Assembly (NCBI GenBank): GCA_963668115.1
Contig: OY764147.1
Coordinates: forward strand, 930,001 to 994,000
From: Plut-88900 sp963668115
GTDB taxonomy: Bacteria > Chloroflexota > Dehalococcoidia > Plut-88900
Direction: 5' to 3'
DNA length: 64,000 nt
The translations under genes and the position numbers were made by a program. The first letter of the stretch is position 1, and every line of letters begins with the position of its first letter. Positions 33,564 to 42,977 of the stretch are shown here, piece by piece. The notes below the pieces were generated by a model. That model made no database searches. It saw nothing but the letters and a program-made list of their open reading frames with translations, and was not told the DNA's origin.

Positions 33564-34694
33564 ATGGTCGTAGAGCAACTATTGACCAATCGTCCGGTAT
33601 CCAGGTTATCAGTCGAACGTGCACCTGCACGGATCAAAGTGGTGGGCGTAGGTGGAGGCGGTTGTAACTGTGTCCGGCGAATGCTGGCCCACAACGTGCC
33701 GGGTGTCGAGTTTGTTGTCGTCAACACGGACATCAAGTCCCTGGAGTCGGTAACGCAAGGCGCCACCGTCCTCCAGATAGGCGAAAACATCACGCACGGA
33801 TGGGGAGCGGGGGGAGAATTCGACATCGGCGAAAAGGCGGCGGAGGAGTCTTCCACTCTTATAAAGAAGGCTTTGAAGAACGCGGAGCTGGTATTCCTAA
33901 CCGCCGGCATGGGCGGAGGGACCGGCACCGGCGCCGCTCCCTACGTGGCGCAGCTGGCCAAGGACATGGGCGCCCTGGTGGTTGGCGTAGTGACCACGCC
34001 ATTCAGCTTCGAAGGGTCTCGGAGGCTGAGCCAGGCGATCGCCGGGGTTGCGAGGCTGCGGAAGCACGTCGACAACCTCATTGTGATTCACAACGACAGG
34101 CTTCTCCAGTTCGTCGACCACGATGCAGGCATGACGGAAGCGTTCCAGACAGCGGACGAAGTGGTCAGCCAGGGAATCGTGAGCGTCTCCGAGCTCATTA
34201 ACGTACCGGGTGAGATAAACGTGGACTTTGCCGACGTTCAGAGCATTATGTCGAATCCCGGCGGGGCCCTCATGGCGATGGGAATCGGCCGGGGGAACAT
34301 GGGTGCGCTGGAGGCAGCCCGACAGGCTATAAGCAACCCTCTGCTCAACCTCTCCATCAGAGGGGCCAGGGGCGTGCTCTTCTCCGTAAAGGGAGGCGAC
34401 GACCTGACCCTGGGCGGTGTGAATGCCGCCGGCGAGCTGATAAACAAGGCCGTTCACAGGGATGCGAGCATCTTCTTCGGCATGTCGATCGACCCGTCTC
34501 TGGGCGACATGGTAAAGCTGACCCTGATCGCTACCGGACTCCGGCAGGACAGGGGCTTCGGCAACGTTACGGGCGCGTTCAGGGGCCTGCTGCCCGGCGT
34601 GGAAATGAAAGTGAAGGCACCGGGGATCTTCGGACGTGGCAACAAGCGCAAGAGAAGGTCGTCCCAGACGGAATGGGATGACGACTTCTTCTAA
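33564..34694 (+). CDS. ftsZ: Cell-division GTPase FtsZ without the usual C-terminal peptide
   Basis: 376-aa tubulin-like GTPase. GTP-binding signature GMGGGTGTGAAP at residues about 116-127, N-terminal VVGVGGGGCNCVRRM and the T7 synergy loop EINVDFADVQSIM with Asn and Asp in place. The body is standard FtsZ (GALMAMGIGRG...). It differs from most FtsZ at the end: after a short basic linker (KRKRRSSQTEWDDDFF) it stops, lacking the DxxxPxFLRR peptide that binds FtsA, SepF or ZipA. No ftsA, ftsQ, mur or sepF gene is near. Membrane anchoring must differ or be supplied by another protein. Confidence 0.95.
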   Translation: MVVEQLLTNRPVSRLSVERAPARIKVVGVGGGGCNCVRRMLAHNVPGVEFVVVNTDIKSLESVTQGATVLQIGENITHGWGAGGEFDIGEKAAEESSTLIKKALKNAELVFLTAGMGGGTGTGAAPYVAQLAKDMGALVVGVVTTPFSFEGSRRLSQAIAGVARLRKHVDNLIVIHNDRLLQFVDHDAGMTEAFQTADEVVSQGIVSVSELINVPGEINVDFADVQSIMSNPGGALMAMGIGRGNMGALEAARQAISNPLLNLSIRGARGVLFSVKGGDDLTLGGVNAAGELINKAVHRDASIFFGMSIDPSLGDMVKLTLIATGLRQDRGFGNVTGAFRGLLPGVEMKVKAPGIFGRGNKRKRRSSQTEWDDDFF

Positions 34695-34708
34695 ACCTTG
34701 ACCCCTCC

Positions 34709-34749
34709 GGGGCCCGAGAGGCATCTCCCGAATTCACCTCTCGGGCCCC
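34709..34749 (+). terminator. Strong hairpin after ftsZ
   Basis: A perfect 13-bp stem GGGGCCCGAGAGG / CCTCTCGGGCCCC with a 15-base loop, starting 14 bases after the ftsZ stop. T content downstream is low. Confidence 0.75.
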
Positions 34750-34821
34750 TACCCCAACGGGCACACCATCGTTACTGCTCCATCTCGAGGGGCACCAGCA
34801 GATACTAAACAGGACAGAACC

Positions 34822-35577
34822 GTGGCACTACAAAGAGCATATTTGAGTCCAAACAGCCAAATGGACCCGGTAGCGAGAATTGCCTTCGAGCGGCCGGCGC
34901 TGGCTCTCTGCTATCCCTCGCTGAAGAGTGCGTCGACATCGCCGCAGCTTGATGGGAGGCTCGGGAGAAATTCCGAGAGGAAGGGCGAGGCACATTCTAC
35001 GGTGACGCTACTGCTTTCGAACTTCGTGGAGCTTGAAAGACGGGACATGATCGCCATCGGCTCGTCCGCCTTTATGGCGGGACGCGGAGAAGGAGGCGGA
35101 ATCTGGGTTACCAAGAAGGTGCCCCATTGCCCCGGCAAGGGGATGTCTTCCGATCTCTTCAACTGCATCACACACGGCTATTCTGCACTGGAAGAGGTGG
35201 TTGCCCGATATTTCAGGGACTACTACCGCAAGGACCCGTGGACTTTGGCCCCTGCCCTCGGACTGGAGGAGGCCAAGGCGTACGGGTATTTGACTTCACA
35301 GCAGTGGCCGGTGTCGGGTTTCAAGGGCCTGCTGAGGCGTTTCGGGCTATCAAGCGACGTCCAAACCCTCTGGGTAAGAGACGGGCTGAAGGTCCGGGAG
35401 GCGACGCAGGCATCCCGTCTGCTGCGGGTCCACATTGACGAATTCCGGGCGCACTCCCGAGACATTTATGAAGGGATGCGGCTGGGCATTGCAGATGCAA
35501 TAGACAAGCTCGACGAGCATCTGACACCGGGCATCATCCGGTTGCCGCTTCTGAAAAAGAGGTATGCCACCGGCTAA
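34822..35577 (+). CDS. Hypothetical protein, unrecognised
   Basis: Open frame of 251 aa (GTG start at 34822; internal starts around 34861 or later are possible). Residues 60-100 (STVTLLLSNFVELERRDMIAIGSS) and 150-215 (GLEEAKAYGYLTSQQWPVSG...GLLRRFGLSSDVQTLW) look well structured. There are no transmembrane segments or known catalytic motif. It lies between the ftsZ terminator and another terminator, so it is a separate transcription unit. No function is proposed. Confidence 0.6.
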   Translation: MALQRAYLSPNSQMDPVARIAFERPALALCYPSLKSASTSPQLDGRLGRNSERKGEAHSTVTLLLSNFVELERRDMIAIGSSAFMAGRGEGGGIWVTKKVPHCPGKGMSSDLFNCITHGYSALEEVVARYFRDYYRKDPWTLAPALGLEEAKAYGYLTSQQWPVSGFKGLLRRFGLSSDVQTLWVRDGLKVREATQASRLLRVHIDEFRAHSRDIYEGMRLGIADAIDKLDEHLTPGIIRLPLLKKRYATG

Positions 35578-35624
35578 GAAAACCGAATACAACCTCACAT
35601 TTCTAAACCCTCCTCCCCCCTATA

Positions 35625-35658
35625 CAAAGAGCTCGATCTCCGCCAATCGGGCTCTTTG
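35625..35658 (+). terminator. Rho-independent terminator
   Basis: CAAAGAGCTCGAT pairs with ATCGGGCTCTTTG over 13 positions (one G-U) around an 8-base loop, followed by TCTTTGTC. It ends the hypothetical gene at 34822-35577. Confidence 0.8.
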
Positions 35659-35734
35659 TCTTTGTCTACGAAGATCGGGGCTCCGGTGCTTCAGCCGCAC
35701 TGCGGGAAAGCTCTAACGCTCACAGCAAAAGGAA

Positions 35735-35757
35735 ACGCCGGTACGTTGTACCGGCGT
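35735..35757 (-). terminator. Rho-independent terminator on the minus strand
   Basis: A perfect 10-bp stem ACGCCGGTAC / GTACCGGCGT with a three-base loop. On the minus strand it is followed by TTTCCTTTTG, fitting termination of the small membrane gene at 35798-36058. Confidence 0.75.
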
Positions 35758-35797
35758 CAGTTCTTCAATGGTCCCATTAGGAGGGAGGAGTGTGGAA

Positions 35798-36058
35798 TTA
35801 GGTCCGGTCTGAGCCGGCGGACTCGGCTATCTTCCGGCGGACGGCTTCGTCCCTGGGGTAGAAGATGGAGTCCTGGTCGATCACGGGGGTGCTTCTTCCG
35901 GTCCGGATGGTGAAGAGTTTGCCTCTGTTCGAGCGACCGAACAGACCAAAGGCGCCCGCGGCGCTGCCAATTAGGGCGAGGCCCCCAAGGGCAATCCCGA
36001 GGCCTATAAATTTTCGTCTCTTGTTTATGTCGACTGTTTTTTCGGCTATGGCGCTCAA
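35798..36058 (-). CDS. Small single-span membrane protein, hypothetical
   Basis: 86-aa protein with a basic start (INKRRKF), one Gly/Ala-rich hydrophobic segment (FIGLGIALGGLALIGSAAGAFGLFG) and a soluble tail (IDQDSIFYPRDEAVRRKIAESAGS). A TTG start at 36058 is chosen because CAGGAG lies six bases upstream; the frame stays open to 36142. It is divergent from the ACIII operon, about 200 bases from its first gene, and has its own terminator. The tail resembles none of the known ACIII or Rieske partners, so no role is assigned. Confidence 0.6.
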   Translation of the reverse strand: MSAIAEKTVDINKRRKFIGLGIALGGLALIGSAAGAFGLFGRSNRGKLFTIRTGRSTPVIDQDSIFYPRDEAVRRKIAESAGSDRT

Positions 36059-36201
36059 TTGATGCTCCTGGTCTGAGTGTCGGGCCCTGGGGCCCAAGTT
36101 TTTCGTTGGAGAGATATTATCGCCTCGGGGGTCGATGTGCAACGGGGGCAGGGGGAGAAGTGGAAACTTTCACAAAGGTTCAGACCTCGTCAAAAAAACC
36201 C

Positions 36202-36230
36202 TTGCAATCCGAATTTCGTCCTGATAATAT
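36202..36230 (+). promoter_or_regulatory. Probable promoter of the ACIII operon
   Basis: TTGCAA (36202-36207) and TAATAT (36225-36230) with a 17-base spacer, in a locally AT-rich stretch 37 bases before the first gene. Each box deviates from consensus by one or two bases. Confidence 0.5.
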
Positions 36231-36266
36231 CTTCACAAAGTTTCTCGACCGACCGCGGGGACGGTA

Positions 36267-36560
36267 TTGGACCCTAATTTCGTTACAAGGCAAGACTGGG
36301 CCGACATCGGTGAGTTCCTATTGGCCCTCCTTTTCGTCCCCGGCCTGATGATAGTCTTCGCCTTCTCCATGCTCATTGCCCACGCATTGATCCCCTCCCT
36401 GGTCAAGTCCGGTCACCTTCCCGAAGACCTCAGCAAAGTGCGCCGCGTCTTCTATACGGTGGCATTTGCCGCCCTTCTGGGGGTCATCTCATACATTGTC
36501 TTTGTGGCCATCAATGCCGAGAGTTCGTTTGGAGACGTGTACTCCCGCTGGTGGCAATAG
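36267..36560 (+). CDS. Small two-span membrane protein upstream of actA
   Basis: 97-aa protein with two hydrophobic segments (IGEFLLALLFVPGLMIVFAFSMLIAHALI and FYTVAFAALLGVISYIVFVAIN). It starts at a TTG and ends 3 bases before actA, so it is translationally linked to the complex. Two-span small proteins occur in some ACIII operons as extra subunits; the sequence itself matches no named family. The TTG start is plausible but its ribosome site is weak. Confidence 0.6.
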   Translation: MDPNFVTRQDWADIGEFLLALLFVPGLMIVFAFSMLIAHALIPSLVKSGHLPEDLSKVRRVFYTVAFAALLGVISYIVFVAINAESSFGDVYSRWWQ

Positions 36561-36563
36561 CAG

Positions 36564-37127
36564 ATGCCCATCACACCCAAAATAGTGATACCTGCCGTCC
36601 TGGGCCTAGTCATCGGAGTAATCCTGGTCTTGACGGCGGTTTTCCTGACAAAGGCCGTGTTCTCCGAACCGTTCCAGGTCTTCGGAATGGGCGCAGCTCC
36701 CGACCAGCCAATCGACTTTCCCCATGACGTACACGTCGAGAAGGTCGGGATCGAGTGCATGTTCTGTCACAGGACGGTGGATACGGAGGCTTCGGCGGGG
36801 ATACCTTCGGTGGAGCAGTGCCTGTTCTGTCACAAGGACCTGGGTCGGGAGCAGTACATCCTGCCAGAGAGCGACGAGCTGAAGGCACTGAGGGCCCACT
36901 TCGAGGATGGCGAGCCGATCCAGTGGAACCGGGTGCACCGCCTGCCGGACCACGTCCAGTTTCTCCATGAAGCGCATATTAACAAGGGCATAAATTGCTC
37001 GGAGTGTCACGGGGACGTGGGGGGAATGGAGGTCGTGGAGCAGGTCAGAGACCTGAAGATGGGTGACTGTGTGGACTGTCACAGAGAGAACAATGCACCC
37101 ACAGACTGCCTAACGTGCCACTACTAG
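36564..37127 (+). CDS. actA: ActA, pentahaem cytochrome c of alternative complex III
   Basis: 187-aa membrane-anchored multihaem cytochrome with five CxxCH motifs: CMFCH, CLFCH, CSECH, CVDCH, CLTCH. An N-terminal anchor (VIPAVLGLVIGVILVLTAVFL) holds it to the outer membrane face. Five haems is the expected number for ActA of ACIII, which receives electrons from quinol through ActB and passes them on. His residues outside the motifs (FPHDVHVEKVG, LHEAHINKG) are probable axial ligands. It leads the operon after the small membrane protein. Confidence 0.9.
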   Translation: MPITPKIVIPAVLGLVIGVILVLTAVFLTKAVFSEPFQVFGMGAAPDQPIDFPHDVHVEKVGIECMFCHRTVDTEASAGIPSVEQCLFCHKDLGREQYILPESDELKALRAHFEDGEPIQWNRVHRLPDHVQFLHEAHINKGINCSECHGDVGGMEVVEQVRDLKMGDCVDCHRENNAPTDCLTCHY

Positions 37128-37160
37128 ACCTTAGGAATTCAACCAAAGCGGTAGCGAACA

Positions 37161-39409
37161 TTGCCAGTTAGCCGAAGACAATTCCTGAAGATAGCCGGTA
37201 TCTCCTCGCTGGGTGCGGTTATCTTCAAAGCGTGCGGGTTTGACGCCGAAGAGAACCTGGTGGAAAGTCCGGTCAACTTGCCGGAGGACCTGGTGCTTGG
37301 TGCCGACAACTGGTACGCGAGCGCCAGCGGTCTGTGCGGCGACGGTTGCGGGATTATTGTCCGGGTATTTGAAGGCAGAGCCAAGAAGATTGAGGGCAAC
37401 CCCAACCACCCCATGAGCCGGGGCAAGCTTTGCGTCAGGTGCCAGGCGGGCGTTCAGCACCTTTATCACCCCGACCGGATAGCCGGCCCCTTGCGGCGCA
37501 CCGGGCCCAGGGGTTCGGGTGAGTATCAATCGATAACCTGGGAAACCGCCGAAGCGGACCTGGTACAGCGACTCCAGGGCACCGATGCCTCCAGGGTGAT
37601 ACTTGCGACCGATCCACTTAGAGGTCGGTTGTCCATGATGACCAAGCAGTTCGTGGAAGCTCTCGGTATACGGCACGCCTCCTATGAGTCGATGGAGAGG
37701 TCGACGAACCTGAAGGCCGCCATGAGACAACTCTTCGGACAGGAGCAGCTGCCCGAGTTCGACCTGGAAAACACGAACTTCCTGCTCGGGTTTGGGGCAG
37801 ACATTCTGGAAACCTGGCTAGCGACCGTTCGCTACAGCCGCGGATATGGCGAGTTCCGACAGGGAGACCACCGAGACGAGGTACATTCGTACACGTCGAC
37901 AGCCGGTTCTCCATGACAGCCGCCAACGCCGACAAATGGGTGCCCGTGAAGCCGGGGATGGAGGGCATTCTTGCCCTGAGCATGGCTTATGTAATTATCC
38001 GGGAAGAACTCGGGGATAAAGATGCGGCGGACGCCATGACCGAGGGTCGGGGCTTTGAGGCACTAGCTGCTTTCGCCCCGAACGTCGTAGAAGACATGAC
38101 CGGCGTCTCCGAAAACGACACCATCTACCTCGCGCGACGCTTCGCCCACGAGCAGCCAAGCCTGGCCGTCGGGGGGAGTTCTGCCGGGGCGCACACCAAC
38201 GGACTGTTCAACCTGGCTGCCATATACTCGCTCAACGTGCTGGTGGGCAACATCGGCAAGGAGGGCGGGCTCCACTTCAACCCTGTGCCGCTTTCTCCCG
38301 CAGCCGGGCAGTCCCTTCCCGACTCCACCTTCAGGGACTGGCAAGCCATAGCCGCAGACATAGGCAACGTGGAAGTACTGATGGTCAGGAACGCCGACCC
38401 GGTGCACGGTATGCCGGAGGACCTGGGATTCCAGGAAGCCCTGGCAAACGTGCCCTACCTGGTCAGCTTCTCCAGTTTCATGGACGACACCACGGCCCAG
38501 GCAGATTTGATCCTTCCCGAGAGCACCTACCTGGAGTCCTGGGGCGACGACGTTCCGGACCCGGGCCCCGGGTACGAGATGGTGACCTTCCAGCAACCAG
38601 TGGTGGCGCCTTTCCAGGACACCCGGTCATTCGGGGACACACTTATTGCCATTGCGGGACGTATGGGCGGTACGGCAGCGACCGCGCTGCCCTGGGCCAG
38701 CTTCAAGGAGGCGGTACAGGAAGGGGCCAGGGAGTTGTTCGCACTCGGGCGGGGGAACCTGACGGTGGAGGGCAGCTTCGAGGCTTTCTGGAGCGGCCTG
38801 CTGCAGCGAGGCGTGTGGTATGACCAGGGGTCCAGGCCCAACATCTCCGTCGAGCCTAAGCCCCTTCCCTCAGAGATCAACCCGCCGGTATTTCAGAACG
38901 CCCCCCACGAGGAGGGCATGAATCTTATCGTTTACCAGACCAACTCGATGCTAGATGGAAGGCTTGCGCACCTGCCGTGGCTCCAGGCCGCCCCCGATCC
39001 AATGACCACGGTGGTCTGGGATACGTGGGCGGACATAAGCCGCCAGGACGCCGAACGGCTGGAACTGAAGAGCAACGACATCGTTGAAATCAGGTCCCAG
39101 TACGGTGCTATCGAAGCTCCCGTTTATGTAAATAGAGGAACTCAGCCCGGAACTGTGTGCGTGCCTGTTTCCCAAGGCCATTCGGCATTTGGGCGATATG
39201 CGGAGAATCGGGGCACAAACGTTATGTCGATTCTCGCACCCCTCACCGACCCGAATACAGGTGCGCTTGCGTACAACGCGACCAGGGTCAAAGTGACAAA
39301 GACTGATAGAAGGCGAACCTTGCCGAAGTTCGAGGGGGTAGTCGAGGCACTACCGGCCCCGACCGTCGAGCTCATACAGATAGCCAATGGAAAGGGCGAC
39401 GCCCACTAG
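37161..39409 (+). CDS. actB: ActB1, molybdopterin-oxidoreductase-like subunit of ACIII, frameshifted at about 37863
   Basis: About 750 aa once joined. It begins VSRRQFLKIAGISSLGA, a Tat-type signal, then GLCGDGCGIIVRVFEG and GKLCVRCQAG. The frame breaks after EFRQG; adding one G to the GGG at 37862-37864 gives EFRQG-RPPRRGTFVHVDSRFSMTA and continues into the ORF at 37913-39409. That part has the Mo-enzyme-like body and a C-terminal domain (GTQPGTVCVPVSQGHSAFGR), although in ACIII no molybdenum cofactor is bound. The N-terminal Cys set is only partly kept. It starts at a TTG. Confidence 0.88.
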
Positions 39410-39429
39410 TCGGGCCCGGGAGGTAATTC

Positions 39430-40137
39430 TTGGCTGACCAGAACAAGTTCAAGTGGGGAATGGTAATAGACATCGACCGGTGTACCGGTTGCGAGGCCTG
39501 TGTAGTCGCCTGCCAAGCTGAAAACAATATCCCTCTGAACGAAGAGGACAGGTTCCACGAGGGTCGGGCCATAGAGTGGATACGCATTGAGCGGTACTGG
39601 GAGGGGGAATACCCCAACGTCAAGGCCAGGTTCCTGCCTGTCCTATGCCAGCACTGTGAAAACGCCCCCTGCGAGCCCGTGTGCCCCGTCTATGCGACTT
39701 ACCACAACAACCAGGGCATGAACGTCCAGGTGTACAACAGGTGTGTCGGGACCCGGTATTGCGCCAATAACGACCCCTACCAGGTGCGGTTTTTCAACTT
39801 CTGGGAGCCCGAGTGGCCCGAGTCGCTGGAGAACCAGTTGAACCCCGACGTCACCGTACGCACCCGGGGGCTGATGGAGAAGTGCTCCTTCTGCATACAG
39901 CGCATCCGGCGCACCGAGCGCGACTTGAAGAACGAGGGTAGGGACCTGAGAGACGGTGAGTTACAGCCCGCCTGTGCTCAGACATGCCCCACGGACGCCC
40001 TTGTGTTCGGGAACATGAAGGACCCAAACAGCCGGGCGGCGAAACTGGCGAAGAGTGACAGGCACTACAAGCTGCTCGAAACCCTGGGCGCTGAGCCCAA
40101 CGTCGTTTATCTGAAGAAAGTGGAGCGTGATGGCTAA
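39430..40137 (+). CDS. actB: ActB2, iron-sulfur subunit part of ACIII
   Basis: 235-aa ferredoxin-like protein with multiple Fe-S cluster motifs: CTGCEACVVACQAENN, CQHCENAPCEPVCP and CVGTRYCANNDPYQVR, then CSFCIQRI and CAQTCPTDAL. In CANND the usual third Cys (CANNC) is Asp, fitting one [3Fe-4S] alongside [4Fe-4S] clusters as reported for ACIII. In many genomes this is fused to ActB1; here it is separate, 20 bases downstream, and overlaps the next gene by 11 bases. The start is a TTG at 39430. Confidence 0.93.
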   Translation: MADQNKFKWGMVIDIDRCTGCEACVVACQAENNIPLNEEDRFHEGRAIEWIRIERYWEGEYPNVKARFLPVLCQHCENAPCEPVCPVYATYHNNQGMNVQVYNRCVGTRYCANNDPYQVRFFNFWEPEWPESLENQLNPDVTVRTRGLMEKCSFCIQRIRRTERDLKNEGRDLRDGELQPACAQTCPTDALVFGNMKDPNSRAAKLAKSDRHYKLLETLGAEPNVVYLKKVERDG

Positions 40138-41569
40138 CGCTGAACACGAAGAGCTCCACTCATTAGTGGAGATTCCCCGGCGAACGCCTCAGCAGGTCAA
40201 CGAGGACATCCTGCCCCAGACCTACGGCGTCGGCCCGCGGTTCACTAAGGCTACGTTGCTTTTCGGGGCGCTGGTGGTCGTGGGGGTAATTGGCTTTGTC
40301 ATCAAGGCCATGGACGGCTTCGACGACCGCAAGGACTGGGGATATTACGCCGCCATCTTCGCTTTCCTGTACACCACATGCCAGAGCGCGCTCCTGGTTT
40401 CCATCACCATGAGGCTGGCGAAGACCCACTGGCGCAGGCCGCTGGCACGGGTGTCGGAGTTGTTCGCCGTAGTCGGTGTGTTCAACCTCATTATCTTCCT
40501 GCCGCTGCTCTGGACCATACCCGAGGCCGAGGGTCGGCAGTCGATCTGGTTCGAGTGGCCCTGGGGCGCACCCAGGCTGCTCGACGCCCTGGCGATGATT
40601 TTCCTGACAGTCAATGGGCTGGCCCTGCTCTGGGCTTCCTCCATTCCCGACTTGGCCCTCTACGGACGCAAGTACGGTGGCTTCCGGGGCGCCATGGCCC
40701 GGCTGCTTTCCACGGGATGGAAAGGCACGCCGCGGCAGTGGAACATCCTGAAGGCCGGTCAGATAGCGCTTGGGACCTTCTACTGGATCTTCCTCATAGG
40801 CGTAGTCTTCATCATCTCTTCCGACTTCTCGATGTCGTTGGTGCCGGGCTGGCTTGACGCCATATACCCAGCCTTCCAGGCTCTTACCTGCTTGCAAGCG
40901 GGCGTCGCCACCACAATGGTCGCCCTCTACCTGGTGCGCCGCATCGGGGGACACGAGAACTACATTTACATGGAAGCTTTCTGGGCGCTGAGCAAACTGC
41001 TCATTGCCTTCACGATGCTGTGGATCTACTTCTGGTTCGCCGGATTCATCACCTTCTGGTATGGCCGCAAGCCGGTGGAAGAGAACGTGCTTCAGCTGAT
41101 AATGATCGGCCCGTACCGGGTTGCCTTCTACCTGGCCGTGTTCCTGAGCTTCGTGGTGCCGTTCCTGATCCTTATGTGGAACTGGGTGCGCAGGACCCCC
41201 GCAGGCCCGACCATCGCATCGGCGGTGATAATCTGCGGCGTCTTCTTCGACAAGCTGCGGTTGTATGTCGGGTCCTACTCCTTCACGAACGAGGAGTTGG
41301 AGGCCGCGCTCCACCACAAGTCGGAATTCGTGAACACGACTTTCGCGGCCACGGGCCCGAACATACCCCACTTCTTCCAGACCAACTGGCCGGACTTCAC
41401 CGACATCATGGTCATTATTGGGGGCCTGGCAGTCCCGTTCTTCGCCTACCTGATAGCTACCAAGCTTCTTCCCGTCATTTCCATCTGGGAGACCAAGGAA
41501 GGCTACCTACTAAGTTCGGTGAAGACCATCCTGAAACGAAGATACCTGGTACTGGCCAAGCCCGACTAA
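40127..41569 (+). CDS. NrfD-like membrane subunit of ACIII (first of two)
   Basis: 480-aa protein of the polysulfide-reductase NrfD type with about ten hydrophobic segments (FTKATLLFGALVVVGVIGFVI, ... LLIAFTMLWIYFWFAGFITFWYG, ... IASAVIICGVFFDK). NrfD-type subunits sit in the membrane and carry the quinone site. It starts inside actB2 by 11 bases. Which named subunit it corresponds to (ActF or a second ActC) is unclear; the next gene has the clearer ActC match. Confidence 0.85.
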   Translation: MMANAEHEELHSLVEIPRRTPQQVNEDILPQTYGVGPRFTKATLLFGALVVVGVIGFVIKAMDGFDDRKDWGYYAAIFAFLYTTCQSALLVSITMRLAKTHWRRPLARVSELFAVVGVFNLIIFLPLLWTIPEAEGRQSIWFEWPWGAPRLLDALAMIFLTVNGLALLWASSIPDLALYGRKYGGFRGAMARLLSTGWKGTPRQWNILKAGQIALGTFYWIFLIGVVFIISSDFSMSLVPGWLDAIYPAFQALTCLQAGVATTMVALYLVRRIGGHENYIYMEAFWALSKLLIAFTMLWIYFWFAGFITFWYGRKPVEENVLQLIMIGPYRVAFYLAVFLSFVVPFLILMWNWVRRTPAGPTIASAVIICGVFFDKLRLYVGSYSFTNEELEAALHHKSEFVNTTFAATGPNIPHFFQTNWPDFTDIMVIIGGLAVPFFAYLIATKLLPVISIWETKEGYLLSSVKTILKRRYLVLAKPD

Positions 41570-41590
41570 AGAGGCTAGCGGAGACCCTTA

Positions 41591-42968
41591 ATGCAAGAAC
41601 GAGTCCCGGTTCCCGATTCCGAAATAAATCGAGAACTCCTCAGCGGGGTGGAGACCCACCCCAAGTGGTTCTTCCTCACGGTCGCCATTCTGGCCCTGAT
41701 CGTGGCCACGGCGGGCGGGGCCTTGGGATGGATGATCAACCAGGGGCTTGGGGTCACGGGACTGAACAGGCCGGTGATGTGGGGCTTCTTCATAGCCAAC
41801 TTTGTGTTCTGGGTCGGGATCAGCCACGCCGGGGTGATGATTTCGTCGATTCTCAGGCTGAGCCAGGCCGAGTGGCGCAGGCCCGTCACACGTGCGGCGG
41901 AGGTCCTGACCATCTTCTCGCTGATGACAGCGGCGCTCTTCCCCTTGATGCACGCAGGAAGACCCTGGCGCATAGCCTACTGGATCTTCCCGTATGACTT
42001 TGCCAGGGGAATCTGGCCGAACGTCCGCTCGCCGCTGGTCTGGGACCCGAGCGCGATATTCACATATCTGACCGGAGCGACCTCTGTTCGTGTTTATCGC
42101 CCTGATCCCCGACCTGGCCGTAATGCGGGACCGGAGCACGGGCGTGAGGAAGCAGATATACGGGTTCCTGTCCCTCGGGTTCAGGGGTACGCCCCGACAG
42201 TGGAGGCTACAGGCCATTGCGGGAATCCTGCTGTCAGCCTTGATCCTGCCTGTCTTCGTGTCCGTTCACAGCATAGTGTCCTGGGACTTCGGTATGGCCA
42301 TATCGGTGGCCAGTTGGCACACGACGGTCATGGCTCCATACTTCGTTATCGGTGCGGTGCACTCGGGGGTGTCGGCGGTGGTGACCATGATGGCCCTACT
42401 CCGATGGGTCTTCAAATGGGACAACTACATACGCCCTGAACACTTCGACGGGCTGGCGCGCCTGCTGGTGGTGGTCGGGACTGCGTGGTTCTACTTCTTC
42501 ATCCTGGAGTTCCTGTTCGGGCTGTACAGCCAGGAATCGTCAGAAGTGACACTGCGGAACATGCTGCTCTACGAATGGCCCTGGAACTTCATGTTCATCG
42601 TATTCCTGTTGACCTCGTACTTCATACCCATACCCATGTGGCTGTTCAGGGGGGTGAGGCGGAACATACTGCTCATGTTCCTGACGTCCATCCTGGTGAA
42701 CATAGGGATGTGGCTAGAGAGGTTCCTGATCATCATCCCGGGCCTGATGCGAAAGCAGGAGTTCACGTTCGTATGGGCCAACTACAGGCCCAGTGTGGTG
42801 GAGATACTGCTGGTTGTCGGGTCATTTGCATTCGTGGCAATGATGGTGCTGCTGTTCTCCAAGGTCTTCCCGCTGATCCCGCTGTTCGACCAGAAAGAGG
42901 GCAAGGTTTTGGAGGCTACAACTAAAATTGGCAGGCGCGAAGTTCCGTCCATCGTCCGAGAAGAGTAA
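41591..42968 (+). CDS. actC: ActC, NrfD-like quinone-binding membrane subunit of ACIII, frameshifted at about 42080
   Basis: About 459 aa once joined. Strong ActC match in the first part: LNRPVMWGFFIANFVFWVGI, HAGVMISSILRLSQAEWRRP, ALFPLMHAGRPWRIAYW and GIWPNVRSPLVWDPSAIFTYL. The frame breaks after TGA; a net one-base removal or two-base addition between 42076 and 42086 gives PLFVFIALIPDLAVMRDR and the remaining spans. The tail (LIPLFDQKEGKVLEATTKI) is soluble. It is followed 9 bases later by actD. ActC passes quinol electrons to ActB. Confidence 0.86.
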
Positions 42969-42977
42969 GGTGAAGCC

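Noticed and set aside
37913..39409. Second half of actB1 as an independent gene
   Set aside because: The residues just before its ATG in that frame (RPPRRGTFVHVDSRFS) belong to the same conserved domain.
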